29,994 nt of DNA from Pleurotus djamor (lineage: Eukaryota; Basidiomycota; Agaricomycetes; Agaricales; Pleurotaceae), in the NCBI GenBank assembly GCA_029747585.1, contig JAPEVF010000569.1, forward strand, positions 1 to 29,994. Direction: 5' to 3'. Under the pieces are notes generated by a model. That model was not told the DNA's origin. It was given only the letters and a program-made list of their open reading frames with translations, and ran no database searches. This document shows, one piece after another, positions 1 to 8,944 of this stretch. A program made the position numbers and the translations under genes. Every line of letters begins with the position of its first letter. The first letter of the stretch is position 1.

Positions 1-2556
1 TGTCGTACCTTCGGCAACATATTTCTACGCCACAAATACAATCGTCCAGGACTACCTCCTAGTTCCAAGCAATACCCCTCACTTTGGAGGTGCTTATGAT
101 CCAATGGCGATTCTTCTCTTATGTGAAGGAGCGGGGGGCACACGAATCCTTGAGGCTCGGCAATTTCCTCCACCAACCTTCACTGACAAAGAGGCTGAGG
201 CTGAGGCTGAAGGAAATGGAAAGGCAGCCGAGAATACCGATGTTGAGGATCTGCTCGTAGAAACTCTCCGGAGCATGCAGATGAGCAGTGATCCGGATTC
301 TCTGGCCCTCCCTCTTCCATTGGAGTATGGCCGGTCCTTAGTAGACGGTAGATTGACTACACTCGAACGCGATGCGCACCAAGCATTACTGAACGCTCCC
401 GGCGATCTGCATGACCAACTCGAACTCAATGGTGGAATAGCATGGGTGGATCCCTCTCATGCGACCGAACTCAAACATGCCAAGGTCGGATTATACACTC
501 ATTGCAACTTCATCATGCTTACACCATTACAGTATCAACCCCATCGCCTCCTTGTTACTCACCACAACGATCTCACCGTTCATTTCGCTGACCTGAGCTC
601 CCAGCTCCTCATGGGTTCAGAAGAACGCATCCAATCCAACTTCCCCTCTCCCCTGACGCATTTGAAGATTGACTTGAATGTCGTCCTAACTGAACCTTCG
701 GTAGCGTCACACCTTTCGTCGCCTCAAATTAGCTCCACGTACCTCACGTCGGAGTCCCTTGAGTGTCTGATTGCTCTACGTACGGGCGAAGTCTTTGTGT
801 ATCGCCCAAAGCCAGACAACTACGAGACGCCTATGTTTCGGTCTTCTGAAGATGATGAATTGGTTATATTATCGCACGTGCCGACACACTCCACGTCCAA
901 GTTTTCTCCTCACTTCATGCTCGCTCCCGGGAGAGGGCCCGTCTCAGCCTACGCTCTCTGCGATATAGGTGTGCTTTTACAGTTCTTCCAATGTTGAAAT
1001 ATGTTGACAGTCAGCAGGTTTTCTGGCTACTGCGTACGCGGATGGAACCATCTACATTGTCGACATGCGTGGCCCTAGAGTCATCCTTCGATACGACCCA
1101 GTAGAGAACTCCCGTTCGAGACACTCTTTCGCGTTGCCACTCAGTCGCCATAGCTCAAGTCACCCAGTCGGCTCTTTGTCGTGGTCTATCTGTCCACTGA
1201 GTACTGGTAAGGCGATCGTTAAAGTGGTCATTTTGTTGGCTTATGTTCATCATTCAGATCCACAACTTCGCGTTCGACTAATCGCTGTGCGAACCACCGG
1301 AGCGACTGAGATCTTCACCCTCACGAAATCGCAAATTGGGGCATGGTCATGCAAAGATTCTGATATCCAAACCACCGACTCCGTTGATGATCCAATCCCA
1401 ACCGGAAGCTTCGTTATAGACCTGAAGAATGGGGCGATCCTCGGTGCAACCTCCTCGAAACTGTCGACGATTTCACGTAGCCCTACTGGATGTCTATGGG
1501 TAGTTTGCGGTGCAAAGAATGCGAAATGCATCGTCGATATTACAGGTGATCAAGTTGGTAAAGCCCGATGGAATACCAAATCTGGTCTCGTCAACGACGT
1601 CCAGATTGTTGAGAAGAATGGTAAGTACAGCCTAGTTAGTCTATCCAGGTGCTGATATATTCCATGGACAGGATCTCGTGCGTTGGTCGCCATGACCGGG
1701 GCGCATACTGTTTATGTTCATTCGCTTCCTGAGCTTGAATTACTACACACCCTTCTCCTCCCATCGACCCGTTTCTCGTGAGCAACCTTACTTCGTGTAG
1801 ATTCGGTTCTCTTATATTCTTTAAATAGCTCCCTTACCCTAGACTCTTCTGGCGACTTCATCCAGTGGCAGCGGAATACTCAAAGCAACACTATATCTCG
1901 AGCCACATATGGAACCCTCTTTAACGTACGACGTACATCAGGACTCCCTCTACTCGACTTCGTGGCTACGAAAAAGGACATCCCACCTCCCCCACAGCCA
2001 GTGTCAATGGGTCCAGCTTCGATCTTAGGGTCTTGGTTCTCATTTGGGCAGAGTGTAACTGGAGATCAGATCGATACATTGCGTGAGTTTTGGTTCGTTC
2101 AAACCTTTTGGCTCCAGCTCACCTCATGCATGGTCATTGCTTCGTTGATTTAAACAGTGGGAGGGCCAGACAGACCTCTCCCATCACCCAAACCTCGCCA
2201 AGGCGAGTCAGGTACATCAGGGACATACGCTGGCTACAGCGCTGCTGGAATCGCGACTTCCGTTTCGAATGCTCAGACTGGACTGTACAACAGACTGCAA
2301 TCTGCGCTGAGCGAACGAGGGCCAGTAACATTTTGTCTTTCAAGTAGTTCCTTCACTCAATTATCGTGAATAGGCAAATGCTTGACAGCCTTCAGGAGCG
2401 CTTCAGTGATCTAGAACAGGGCAGTCGGGATATGGCCAATCAGGTGCGTGCAAGTTTACTATCACCAAGAACGTGTCTAAATTCTATATGTCTTTGTAGG
2501 CCAAACGTTTAGCCGCTGAACAAACAACAAAACGGTGGTTCATGGGATTTGGTTGA
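1..2556 (+). CDS. Tomosyn/Lgl/Sro7-family exocytosis regulator, 5'-partial
   Basis: Exons 1-968, 1018-1206, 1258-1620, 1672-1777, 1829-2082, 2158-2320, 2374-2443 and 2500-2556; reading starts at base 2 and stays open to the left edge, so the N-terminus lies outside. The visible 722 residues are WD40/beta-propeller-like sequence (for example GFLATAYADGTIYIVDMRG straight after the first intron) followed by a C-terminal R-SNARE-like coiled coil (LYNRLQSALSERG, then QMLDSLQERFSDLEQGSRDM, then AKRLAAEQTTKRWF). Beta-propellers plus a vesicle-SNARE-like tail is the tomosyn/Sro7 arrangement; such proteins bind plasma-membrane Q-SNAREs (Sec9/SNAP25 type) and Rab-exocyst partners to tune secretory-vesicle fusion. 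The tail ends without a membrane anchor, as expected for tomosyn and unlike synaptobrevin. Intron 2321-2373 needs a GC donor. Its stop is 99 nt from the convergent gene's stop. Family assignment is confident; Sro7 versus tomosyn naming is not. Confidence 0.85.
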
Positions 2557-2655
2557 CACGGGGGGCCTTAGGAAGACAGGAAAGACACGATATGGAATGT
2601 ATGCATTATATACAGGATGCTTGAAAAGAAGGATGCTTCTGTGGAACCTGAGACA

Positions 2656-3451
2656 CTAAGTATCCTTGCCAACAACAGACTCCGTAAGAGAAGCCGTTAT
2701 CTTCTTGCGCCATTCGTTCATCATCCCGAGGAAGCCATCATCGGCGGAATTTGTTTTCTCATGGTTCCACTCCTCCGTATGGCGCACAATCTGGTGGGCT
2801 TGATTGGTCTCAATTGTTAACAGAGAGTTGAGGGTCTAAGCAACCATTATCAAAACTCGCGCTCGTCCATGATGGCATGGGGAAAGCCCTGACCTTTGTT
2901 GGAGACTTCGACGGGTCGCGATAGTATGCTACATCTTGATCTATGAGGATGGTACTCTCGGAAAGGGATGGCGGGTTCTTCAAAATTCGGAATTTGGGGA
3001 TTGCGGCCTTGGGAAACACCTAGGACAAACGGTCGTTGGAGCAAGAGGGCATGGATGCAACGTGCAAAACCAACCTTGGCGAGTCCAATAAATTGGGCCT
3101 TGATGGAAGAGGGGCCTTTCGCAATACCGACTGGATCATGAAATTGTGAATCGGGTGCGTAGATGTCAAATGTGGTCTTCGACATTACTGTCAGATATTT
3201 GGTCCTTCGGTGAGTAGGATGAAGCTACGCACCTTTGTCGGAGCACACGAATACATCTCCTTAATAGCCTGAATAACTTTCAGCTCGTGTTGGAGGGGCT
3301 CTCTCTCCTCTAAGGCCTTTGTTTCGAAAGGCTTGAGTCCTGAAGCATTGGTCGAGACTTCGTTGGTCATGATAGAGTAGACTTTGAAGAGACAGATGAA
3401 ACAAGCGAGGTAGATGAGGAAGGTGGTAAAGGAGGAAGAACGAATATGCAT
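2656..3451 (-). CDS. Membrane-anchored NTF2-like/SnoaL-like protein
   Basis: Exons (minus) 3451-3233, 3176-3075, 3019-2894 and 2835-2656, giving 208 residues. Introns are 55-58 nt. The acceptor of intron 1 is at 3177, because the nearer AG leads straight into a stop; the chosen join reads CAPTK-TTFDIYAPDSQFHDPV. Residues about 8-28 form one hydrophobic helix (FTTFLIYLACFICLF) near the N-terminus, consistent with a signal anchor. The remainder has the FDIYAPD..FHDPVGIAKG and ..QIVRHTEEWNHEKT pattern of small cone-shaped NTF2/SnoaL-like (DUF4440-type) alpha+beta proteins common in basidiomycetes. No catalytic role can be assigned. It is convergent with the Sro7-like gene and divergent from GOS1 across 237 bp, so the latter pair may share a promoter. 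Gene model confident, fold assignment moderate. Confidence 0.75.
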
Positions 3452-3688
3452 GCGCTCGAGTTCAAAAAGCCATAACCTTAAATACCATGGACGCGGAGGC
3501 GCGGCTGGCGGATAGCGACGTCATGATGACTGAGTTAGTCGAGCATAGGGGCTCCCTGCAATCCCTATCCGTGCCTCGGCAAACTCCGACAAGGCGATCG
3601 CGGTTGGACGTGTTCAACGCTGTGGCAACGGACCGTCTACAACTTACTCTACTGCGCACTCCAGCAACACTTGACCCCTCCGGAAGCC
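3452..3688. promoter_or_regulatory. Divergent intergenic promoter region (NTF2-like / GOS1)
   Basis: These 237 bp separate two start codons that point away from each other, so both promoters must lie here or overlap the genes. I see no clear TATA box. A 77-codon open frame (ATG 3487, stop 3718-3720) overlaps the GOS1 start in another frame. If GOS1 transcripts begin before 3487 this would act as an overlapping upstream ORF; that is inference. Confidence 0.4.
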
Positions 3689-4654
3689 ATGTCGTACGAA
3701 ACACTTCACCGACAGTGTAGGACCCTAGAAGCGCAATTCGACTCAAAGCTAACATCTTATTCACGGCTCGCTTCGAATATTTCCCGACACAACAATGACG
3801 TAGAGGCAGAGGGTTCGATTGAGACGTGGAGGACACTTGAGAAGGACCTGGAAGAGCTGTTGATTAAGGTGAGCTCTTCAGCATATCATGAACTAATGTA
3901 ACTGACGTGAATTGGCCTGGCGTATGAAGCTTCAGGACACAAACGAGCAGTTGGCGGCACTTAGCAATGTCGCTGAAACTCCACTATCGCAGTCCATGAT
4001 GCGGTCAATACAGCGGCACAGAGATGTACTACAGGACCAGTCTCGTGAATTCCGACGGACGAAGGTCGGTTCCGGATTGACTTTGCGTCTCCCTTTGCTT
4101 ACACTTGTGCAGACGAATGTACAGCTAGCTCTCGACCAGGCTAATCTTCTCACTGGTGTACGAAATGATATAGAGTACGCTTTCTCTGTGATTCGATATC
4201 TGAAGGTCATGAATTGACTGCCCCGCTAGTGCCTACAAGAGTTCCGCGGCGGATGCTCTGTTAGCAGAACGTGGGCGTATTGATAGTTCTCATAGAATGA
4301 CGGACGATGTGATACAGTACGTCTCCCTTGAGTCATCCCCTTCCCGCTTCATGATATAGCGCTTCATGGGACACTTACCTACCTTGACACCGCAGGCAAG
4401 CCTACGAAACGCGAGCAGAGTTCAATTCACAGCGAACATCACTGGCAGGGATCAACACGCGTATGACGGGTGTGATCAGTACGTGCCCTTTTCTCGATAG
4501 CAGGGGACAATGCTGACGTGTTCGTTTAGATACCATGCCTGGTATAAACAACCTTCTGTCCATGATCAAGACACGACGGCGAAGGGACGCCATTATCTTA
4601 GGACTTGTCATCGGCATATGCTTTATATTATTTTTCACATACATGTGGAGATAG
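3689..4654 (+). CDS. GOS1: GOS1/GS28 Golgi Qb-SNARE
   Basis: Exons 3689-3868, 3930-4064, 4113-4174, 4230-4316, 4396-4478 and 4530-4654, encoding 223 residues, close to the usual length for Gos1. The start MSYETLHRQCRTLEAQFDSK is the conserved family N-terminus followed by a three-helix regulatory region. Towards the C-terminus, ADALLAERGRIDSSHRMTDD and TSLAGINTRMTGVINTMPGI form the SNARE helix; the central layer residue should be the Gln of ..DDVIQQAYETR or a neighbour. The basic stretch KTRRRRD is followed by a tail anchor (AIILGLVIGICFILFFTYM). It acts as the Qb-SNARE in intra-Golgi and endosome-to-Golgi fusion with Sed5, Ykt6 and Sft1/Bet1-type partners. Intron 1 has two in-frame acceptors six bases apart (3929 and 3935); I prefer 3929 because it keeps the family Leu-Gln. 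Stop is 47 nt from that of the convergent TatD gene. Confidence 0.9.
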
Positions 4655-4701
4655 GCAGATCAACCACATTTTGGACACTATTGAATGTGACGCATCAAAA
4701 G

Positions 4702-5940
4702 TTATCCCGACTCGTTGACCGTCGTCTCCTTGCGAACCGGCTTTTTCGCGCGCTTTCTTGTGCTGTGGTTACCTGCTTGGAACAGTCTAAAGTTTCTTTC
4801 CAACGTGCGCACCANCCCCCCATTCTTCTTCAGGTAGGTCATCTTGTGTCCACTCAGTCTCGACCGTCCAGCCCTTAACTTCTGAAACAATCGTAACCAT
4901 CTCCCATACCCTCTTGGTGCACTCTTCAATGTCATGGAAATCTGATTCCACGAGAAGCCTATCGGGTGCACACACGGTGATCAACTTTCTGTGGTTGGGA
5001 GACCGCGCATTGATAGCAGTAGAGAGCGACAAAAAGACATTGGGGAATTTATTCTGCAAACGGGAAATATCATATGAGCTACGTCGATGGCCATACCTAT
5101 CAAGCCCAATCTTCCATGATGGTACCTCACCTGAACATCCACCAAAGTTTCCGGGCTCCACCCACAACTGTGCATATCAGCGCTGATCGTGTTAAAACGC
5201 TCACCATGCTTCTTTCGCATCCGTTGCATCAACTCTATTGTTGCCTGTTGCGCTTTCACACTATGGAAACTAATGTTTCTACCCATCTCAACGGCTAGGT
5301 CTACTTGTGCTTCGGCAATGATGAGCTGATGCTCTATGGGGACGGTGAATGGGGTGAGTTGGCGGGGTGAAGCTGAGTAGTCGATGGGGACACGGAAGGA
5401 ACGATCAAGGCCTATTTCCCCCACCATGGAGTTTGGGAATTCGGAGAGGTTCGCCCGCATTTCGTTCATGATATCAGTCATGACAATGGGATCCGGCAAT
5501 GTCGCCAACAGTATGTTGAAGATGTCCTCACGGTCTGGGTCCACTGATGATGTATCAGGAAGGAATAGACGGCGATAGTGATCCTCCTTGCTCTTTACAG
5601 CATCGACGGAAATAATATGTGTGAACCAAGGGTGATACCCTTTGTGAGAGGCGGGAAGGATGGATCAGAGAAGTGTCATTGGAGTTGTCGTCGGTGAGAG
5701 CATTTATGATTAGCACTGACCGAAGCACGGAATGACTTTTTCTGGGTATTCTACCGCCAGGTTACGCACGAGTTGCTGGTCTGATTGACGCGTGGACATT
5801 GGACAGATGGTGATGGGTAGGCTGTGCATGGTATCAGGGGAAAGTGTTGATGGTGAATCAGTCGGATGGCAATGGACATCAACAACATGCTCTAAGACAG
5901 CTTCACATGGGAGGACGGCGTTGACCGTGTCTTGTGGCAT
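4702..5940 (-). CDS. TatD-family metal-dependent hydrolase (Scn1-like)
   Basis: Exons (minus) 5940-5721, 5639-5131 and 5053-4702, 359 residues once one N is ignored. The TatD metal-site motifs appear in order: VVDVHCHPTD (H-x-H), CFGYHPW, MVGEIGLDRSF (metal-bridging Glu), ISFHSVKAQQA, ADMHSCGWSPE and LLVESDFHD (distal Asp). These are TIM-barrel hydrolases with DNase activity in several members; the fungal branch includes fission-yeast Scn1, a Cut9-interacting protein. The N at 4815 breaks the frame: with it the protein ends ..WGxGAHVGKKL, whereas removing it yields WGVVRTLERNFRLF and a basic tail ending at 4702, which looks like the family C-terminus. Divergent from TRM5 across 156 bp. Family confident; Scn1-like function is inferred. 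Confidence 0.85.
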
Positions 5941-6096
5941 GTTAGACCGTCGGGGTATGGGAGTTCTAGGAAGTAACTTGGCAAGGAAGAGTCGGAGGAC
6001 AACTGCCCAATGACGTATGCTATTTGGACTTAATGATTTATAGGGCTGTTGCCTTCCACCAGCCTAAAACGAGCAACTGCGATCTCGGAGGATTCT

Positions 6097-7703
6097 ATGT
6101 TTCGCCTTCTCTCGAGATCATCCCTCCGCGTACGGCAAACAGCAATCAATCACTCCAAGTTCACTATAGCTATCCCAGGCATGCGCGGCAAAGTCACCCT
6201 TGATTCATCCCCGCCAGTACATCGGGGGATGATGGACTTGGATCGTAGCGCTTTTCACCGGTCAATTCCTGTGCTCGCTATTAGCGCACCACAGGAGAAG
6301 ACCGGTGTCCTTCTCAAGTCAGATGTAGTGAAAAAGTAGGTAAGGTTTCTTCGTGATTTTAATCCTCGCTGACATTTAGGTTTGTAGGGTCATAATGAAC
6401 CTACCCAAAGTTCGTACGGTGGTCAATAGTGCCTCGGACGCCGAATCAAACAATCGATTGGTGCTTTTGCGCGTCGCTGAAGAAGGTTTGAGAATATTAC
6501 GCGACTTATGCGAGTTTGGAGCTAACCCTGGTGCAAGGAAGCGGACATACCTACGGTTACACGCGACTTTTTGCGGGAAGAGTCATTCCCCTTAATTCCC
6601 TACACGCTGCATCTTGATTACGATTATTGGACTGCAGGTGCGTGCGACTAACTGAATTCATGTACGACTCTCTCCTTGACGCATTTTCCTAGATGAAATT
6701 TTGCAAGCAGTGTTACCTGAGGAGCTCTGCGACGGCTCGCCAACCGGTTTTGCCATGACAGGGCATATCGCTCATATGAACCTATTGGAGGAATACCTCC
6801 CGTATAAACACCTCATCGGCCAAGTGATTTTGGATGTATGTTAGGTGTTTCCGGTGTTGCATCTCCCGAACTGATTATTCTGTAGAAAAATAAGCGAATT
6901 ACAACAGTCGTCAATAAGCTTGATAGCATAGATAATCAATTCCGATTTTTCAAGATGGAGTTGATTGCTGGCGAACCTAACTACATAGTTGAACATGTGT
7001 GTCGTCCGCTCTGCTATCTATTGAACATTCAACTCAATACACTCCTCTCAGCACGAATCTGGTTGTCGCTTCACTTTCGATTTCACCCAAGTTTACTGGA
7101 ACTCTCGGTTGCACACTGAACATGATCGACTCGTTCAATCATTTCAACCCAAAGACATCATCGCAGATGTATTCGCTGGAGTCGGACCCTTTGCTCTTCC
7201 CGCAGCAAAAAAGGGATGCGGCGTCCTTGCCAACGATCTCAACCCTAATAGCGCCAAGTTTCTTTCCAAGAATGTGGCAGATAACCGAGTTTGTGATCAA
7301 TACTACCGTGACTGAAATTGTGCTTACTCGGCCTTTTTTACAGGTGGGTGACCTAGTTCGAGTTGCTTGCGAGGACGGTCGAGAATTTATTCGCCATATC
7401 TCTCGACGGTTGTATGACAATCCGTTCCCGCCATACACGGGCCCAAAGCCAAGTCGAACACAAGAGAAGGAAGAACGTAAACGACGTCAAGAGGGAAAAG
7501 CGACAGATACTTCCCAGCTTCAGGATAGGACGATATCCCCTCCTCGCCAGTTGATATCCCATTTTGTCATGAATTTGCCCGACTCTGCTATAACCTTCCT
7601 TGATGCTTTCCGGGGAATATGGACTTTCATGCGGAGCGAACGGAATTTGAGCGGGGAGGTTCCACTGCTAATGNNNCTCTGNCAACGCTCGTGNCTCTGC
7701 TAA
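6097..7703 (+). CDS. TRM5: tRNA (guanine37-N1)-methyltransferase TRM5, C-terminus lost at a chimeric junction
   Basis: Exons 6097-6335, 6388-6485, 6542-6637, 6693-6835, 6886-6996, 7052-7288 and 7344-7703. About 400 residues, to FLDAFRGI at base 7619, are recognisable TRM5. A basic, Ser/Arg-rich N-terminus ([14 protein letters not shown]) looks like a mitochondrial presequence, and an internal Met ([10 protein letters not shown]) could give a cytosolic form; yeast Trm5 is known to work in both places. SAM-binding motif I is [14 protein letters not shown], motif [13 protein letters not shown], and the catalytic-site NLPDSA motif follows. The enzyme makes m1G37 (and the first step of wybutosine), preventing frameshifts. 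The normal last 60-100 residues are absent: sequence turns into unrelated, N-containing DNA and stops at 7701-7703. Either an assembly mis-join or a real truncation. Confidence 0.85.
7620..7695. other. Chimeric junction with N cluster
   Basis: Between the last TRM5-like codon (7617-7619) and the first clean codon of the next gene (7696) lie 76 bases containing five N (7674-7676, 7682, 7694) and degenerate repeats of gctaatg/gctaacg. No intron donor, stop-promoter structure or start codon that suits either neighbour is visible. Deleting all five N connects a frame beginning at 7604 to the downstream gene, but that stretch resembles neither family. This looks like a collapsed low-complexity repeat or mis-assembly. 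Confidence 0.6.
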
Positions 7704-8383
7704 CGCTAATGCTAATGCGAAAGCCGCCAACCGCAACCGCAACACCAACTTCGTCTCTGCCTCTGCCTCTGCTTCCTCCGCTGGTGGCCGTACCGTTCTC
7801 AAGACCGCCGTCAACAACAATGGAAACCGCGTCGCTGCTGTGAAGAAGGTCAACTCTCCTCGTGATCTTTCTGGACGTGCTCGTGCCTATGTGAGTACTT
7901 ATCGTTTATTCTCTCATACTCTTCTTTGTCATTCTGATATCCTGGTTTTATCTTTAGGGTGCCCGTGTTCCCCGCATCCTCCGCGAGAGACTCACTGCGC
8001 GTGATGCCGTCGAGGATACCTGGGCTGAAGCCGAAGCTGCCGAACTCATCGAAGAAGGCGATCTCGTCGTTCGTGACCTCTCCGAAGATGAGATCGCCCA
8101 GGCTGAGGCTGAGGAACTTGCCGAGGAAGAAGCCGAACTTGTCGCCCGTGACGAAGCTGACGACTCAGAGTGGGTTGATATCTCTGAGGAGGACATTGCC
8201 TTGGAACGCCGAGATGTTGCTGCCGACGACGATGACTGCGGTGAGGAGGTTGCCGACGTCCCCGTCCAACCTCGTGCCGTTGCTGATGAAGACGACTGTG
8301 GCGAGGATGTCGCGGATGTCCCCACCCAACCCGACAACGCCATCGTTTCCCGCGATCTCGATGAAGAAGACATGATGCTCTAA
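7696..8383 (+). CDS. 5'-truncated secreted acidic protein, Egh16-like tail paralogue
   Basis: Clean coding runs from 7696-7890 and 7958-8383 (intron 7891-7957, phase 0). It opens with [16 protein letters not shown] and a Ser-Ala run, then GGRTVLKTAV, and after the intron GARVPRILRERLTARDA followed by a long Glu/Asp/Ala-rich tail. The gene at 13642-14643 has the same late architecture: Asn/Ala-rich low complexity, a phase-0 intron, then GTRAARALLHAIEARGEE. I therefore read this as the 3' half of a related secreted protein whose signal peptide and Cys-containing core are missing. The tail holds two near-identical DDCGE(E/D)VADVP(V/T)QP units and four spaced (V/A/S/R)RD motifs. Function unknown; the acidic tail might bind metal or mineral, but that is speculation. 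Confidence 0.6.
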
Positions 8384-8944
8384 GCACTCGAAGAAGAATT
8401 ACTTTTCGTGATGTCACTCCCACCGACTCTTCACTGAGCCGCTTGGGATGTTTCGAATTTCAAAAAAGGTGCCCATATTTTGTAGGAGTTACCGTTTTTT
8501 ATCCAGGAAGGACTGGGATTTGGTTTTTGATACATTTTTCACTTTCGTTTCTTTTGCGGACTTGACAATTACTTTGTGTATCCGTATTAACCTTCATTTT
8601 TTACGCTTTTGATACATGCTATGTACGGTGTATCTTTTACTGCTTACTATTTTCCATCATTAATAGAGTAAAGGTCAAACATTCATCATCGTCTAGAGTT
8701 GTGAGGTTAACTTCAGTGTCCGGTCGATTTCCTCTGCGGTCCTATGTAGGCCCCCTTTCATGCATCTGTGGTTTCCCGGCTTTGATCTTCAGACTCTCAT
8801 GGACATCGCGACGTATGTAGCTCAGTTGAATTCAGCCACAGAAGGTGGAGAACAGCCCAAGCGTGAAATCTGTACGCATGTGCGGATGAATCTGATTGTA
8901 TTCCATGAGCAAGGGCACTCTGTGGGTAATTGGAGAAACAAAAG
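8384..8944. other. Intergenic, convergent 3' regions
   Basis: These 561 bp lie between two stop codons facing each other. The left part is T-rich (8460-8660) and probably 3' UTR of the acidic-protein gene. I see no further gene, RNA or repeat. Confidence 0.5.

Noticed and set aside
2617..2820. 67-codon plus-strand frame after the Sro7-like gene
   Set aside because: It is antisense to the last exon of the NTF2-like gene, which has a consistent four-exon model.
3487..3720. 77-codon plus-strand frame before GOS1
   Set aside because: No family resemblance, and it overlaps the GOS1 start in another frame; at most an upstream ORF.
7954..8373. Ser-rich minus-strand frames of 125-139 codons
   Set aside because: Mirror of the acidic Glu/Asp/Ala coding sequence on the plus strand; repetitive composition keeps the opposite frames open.
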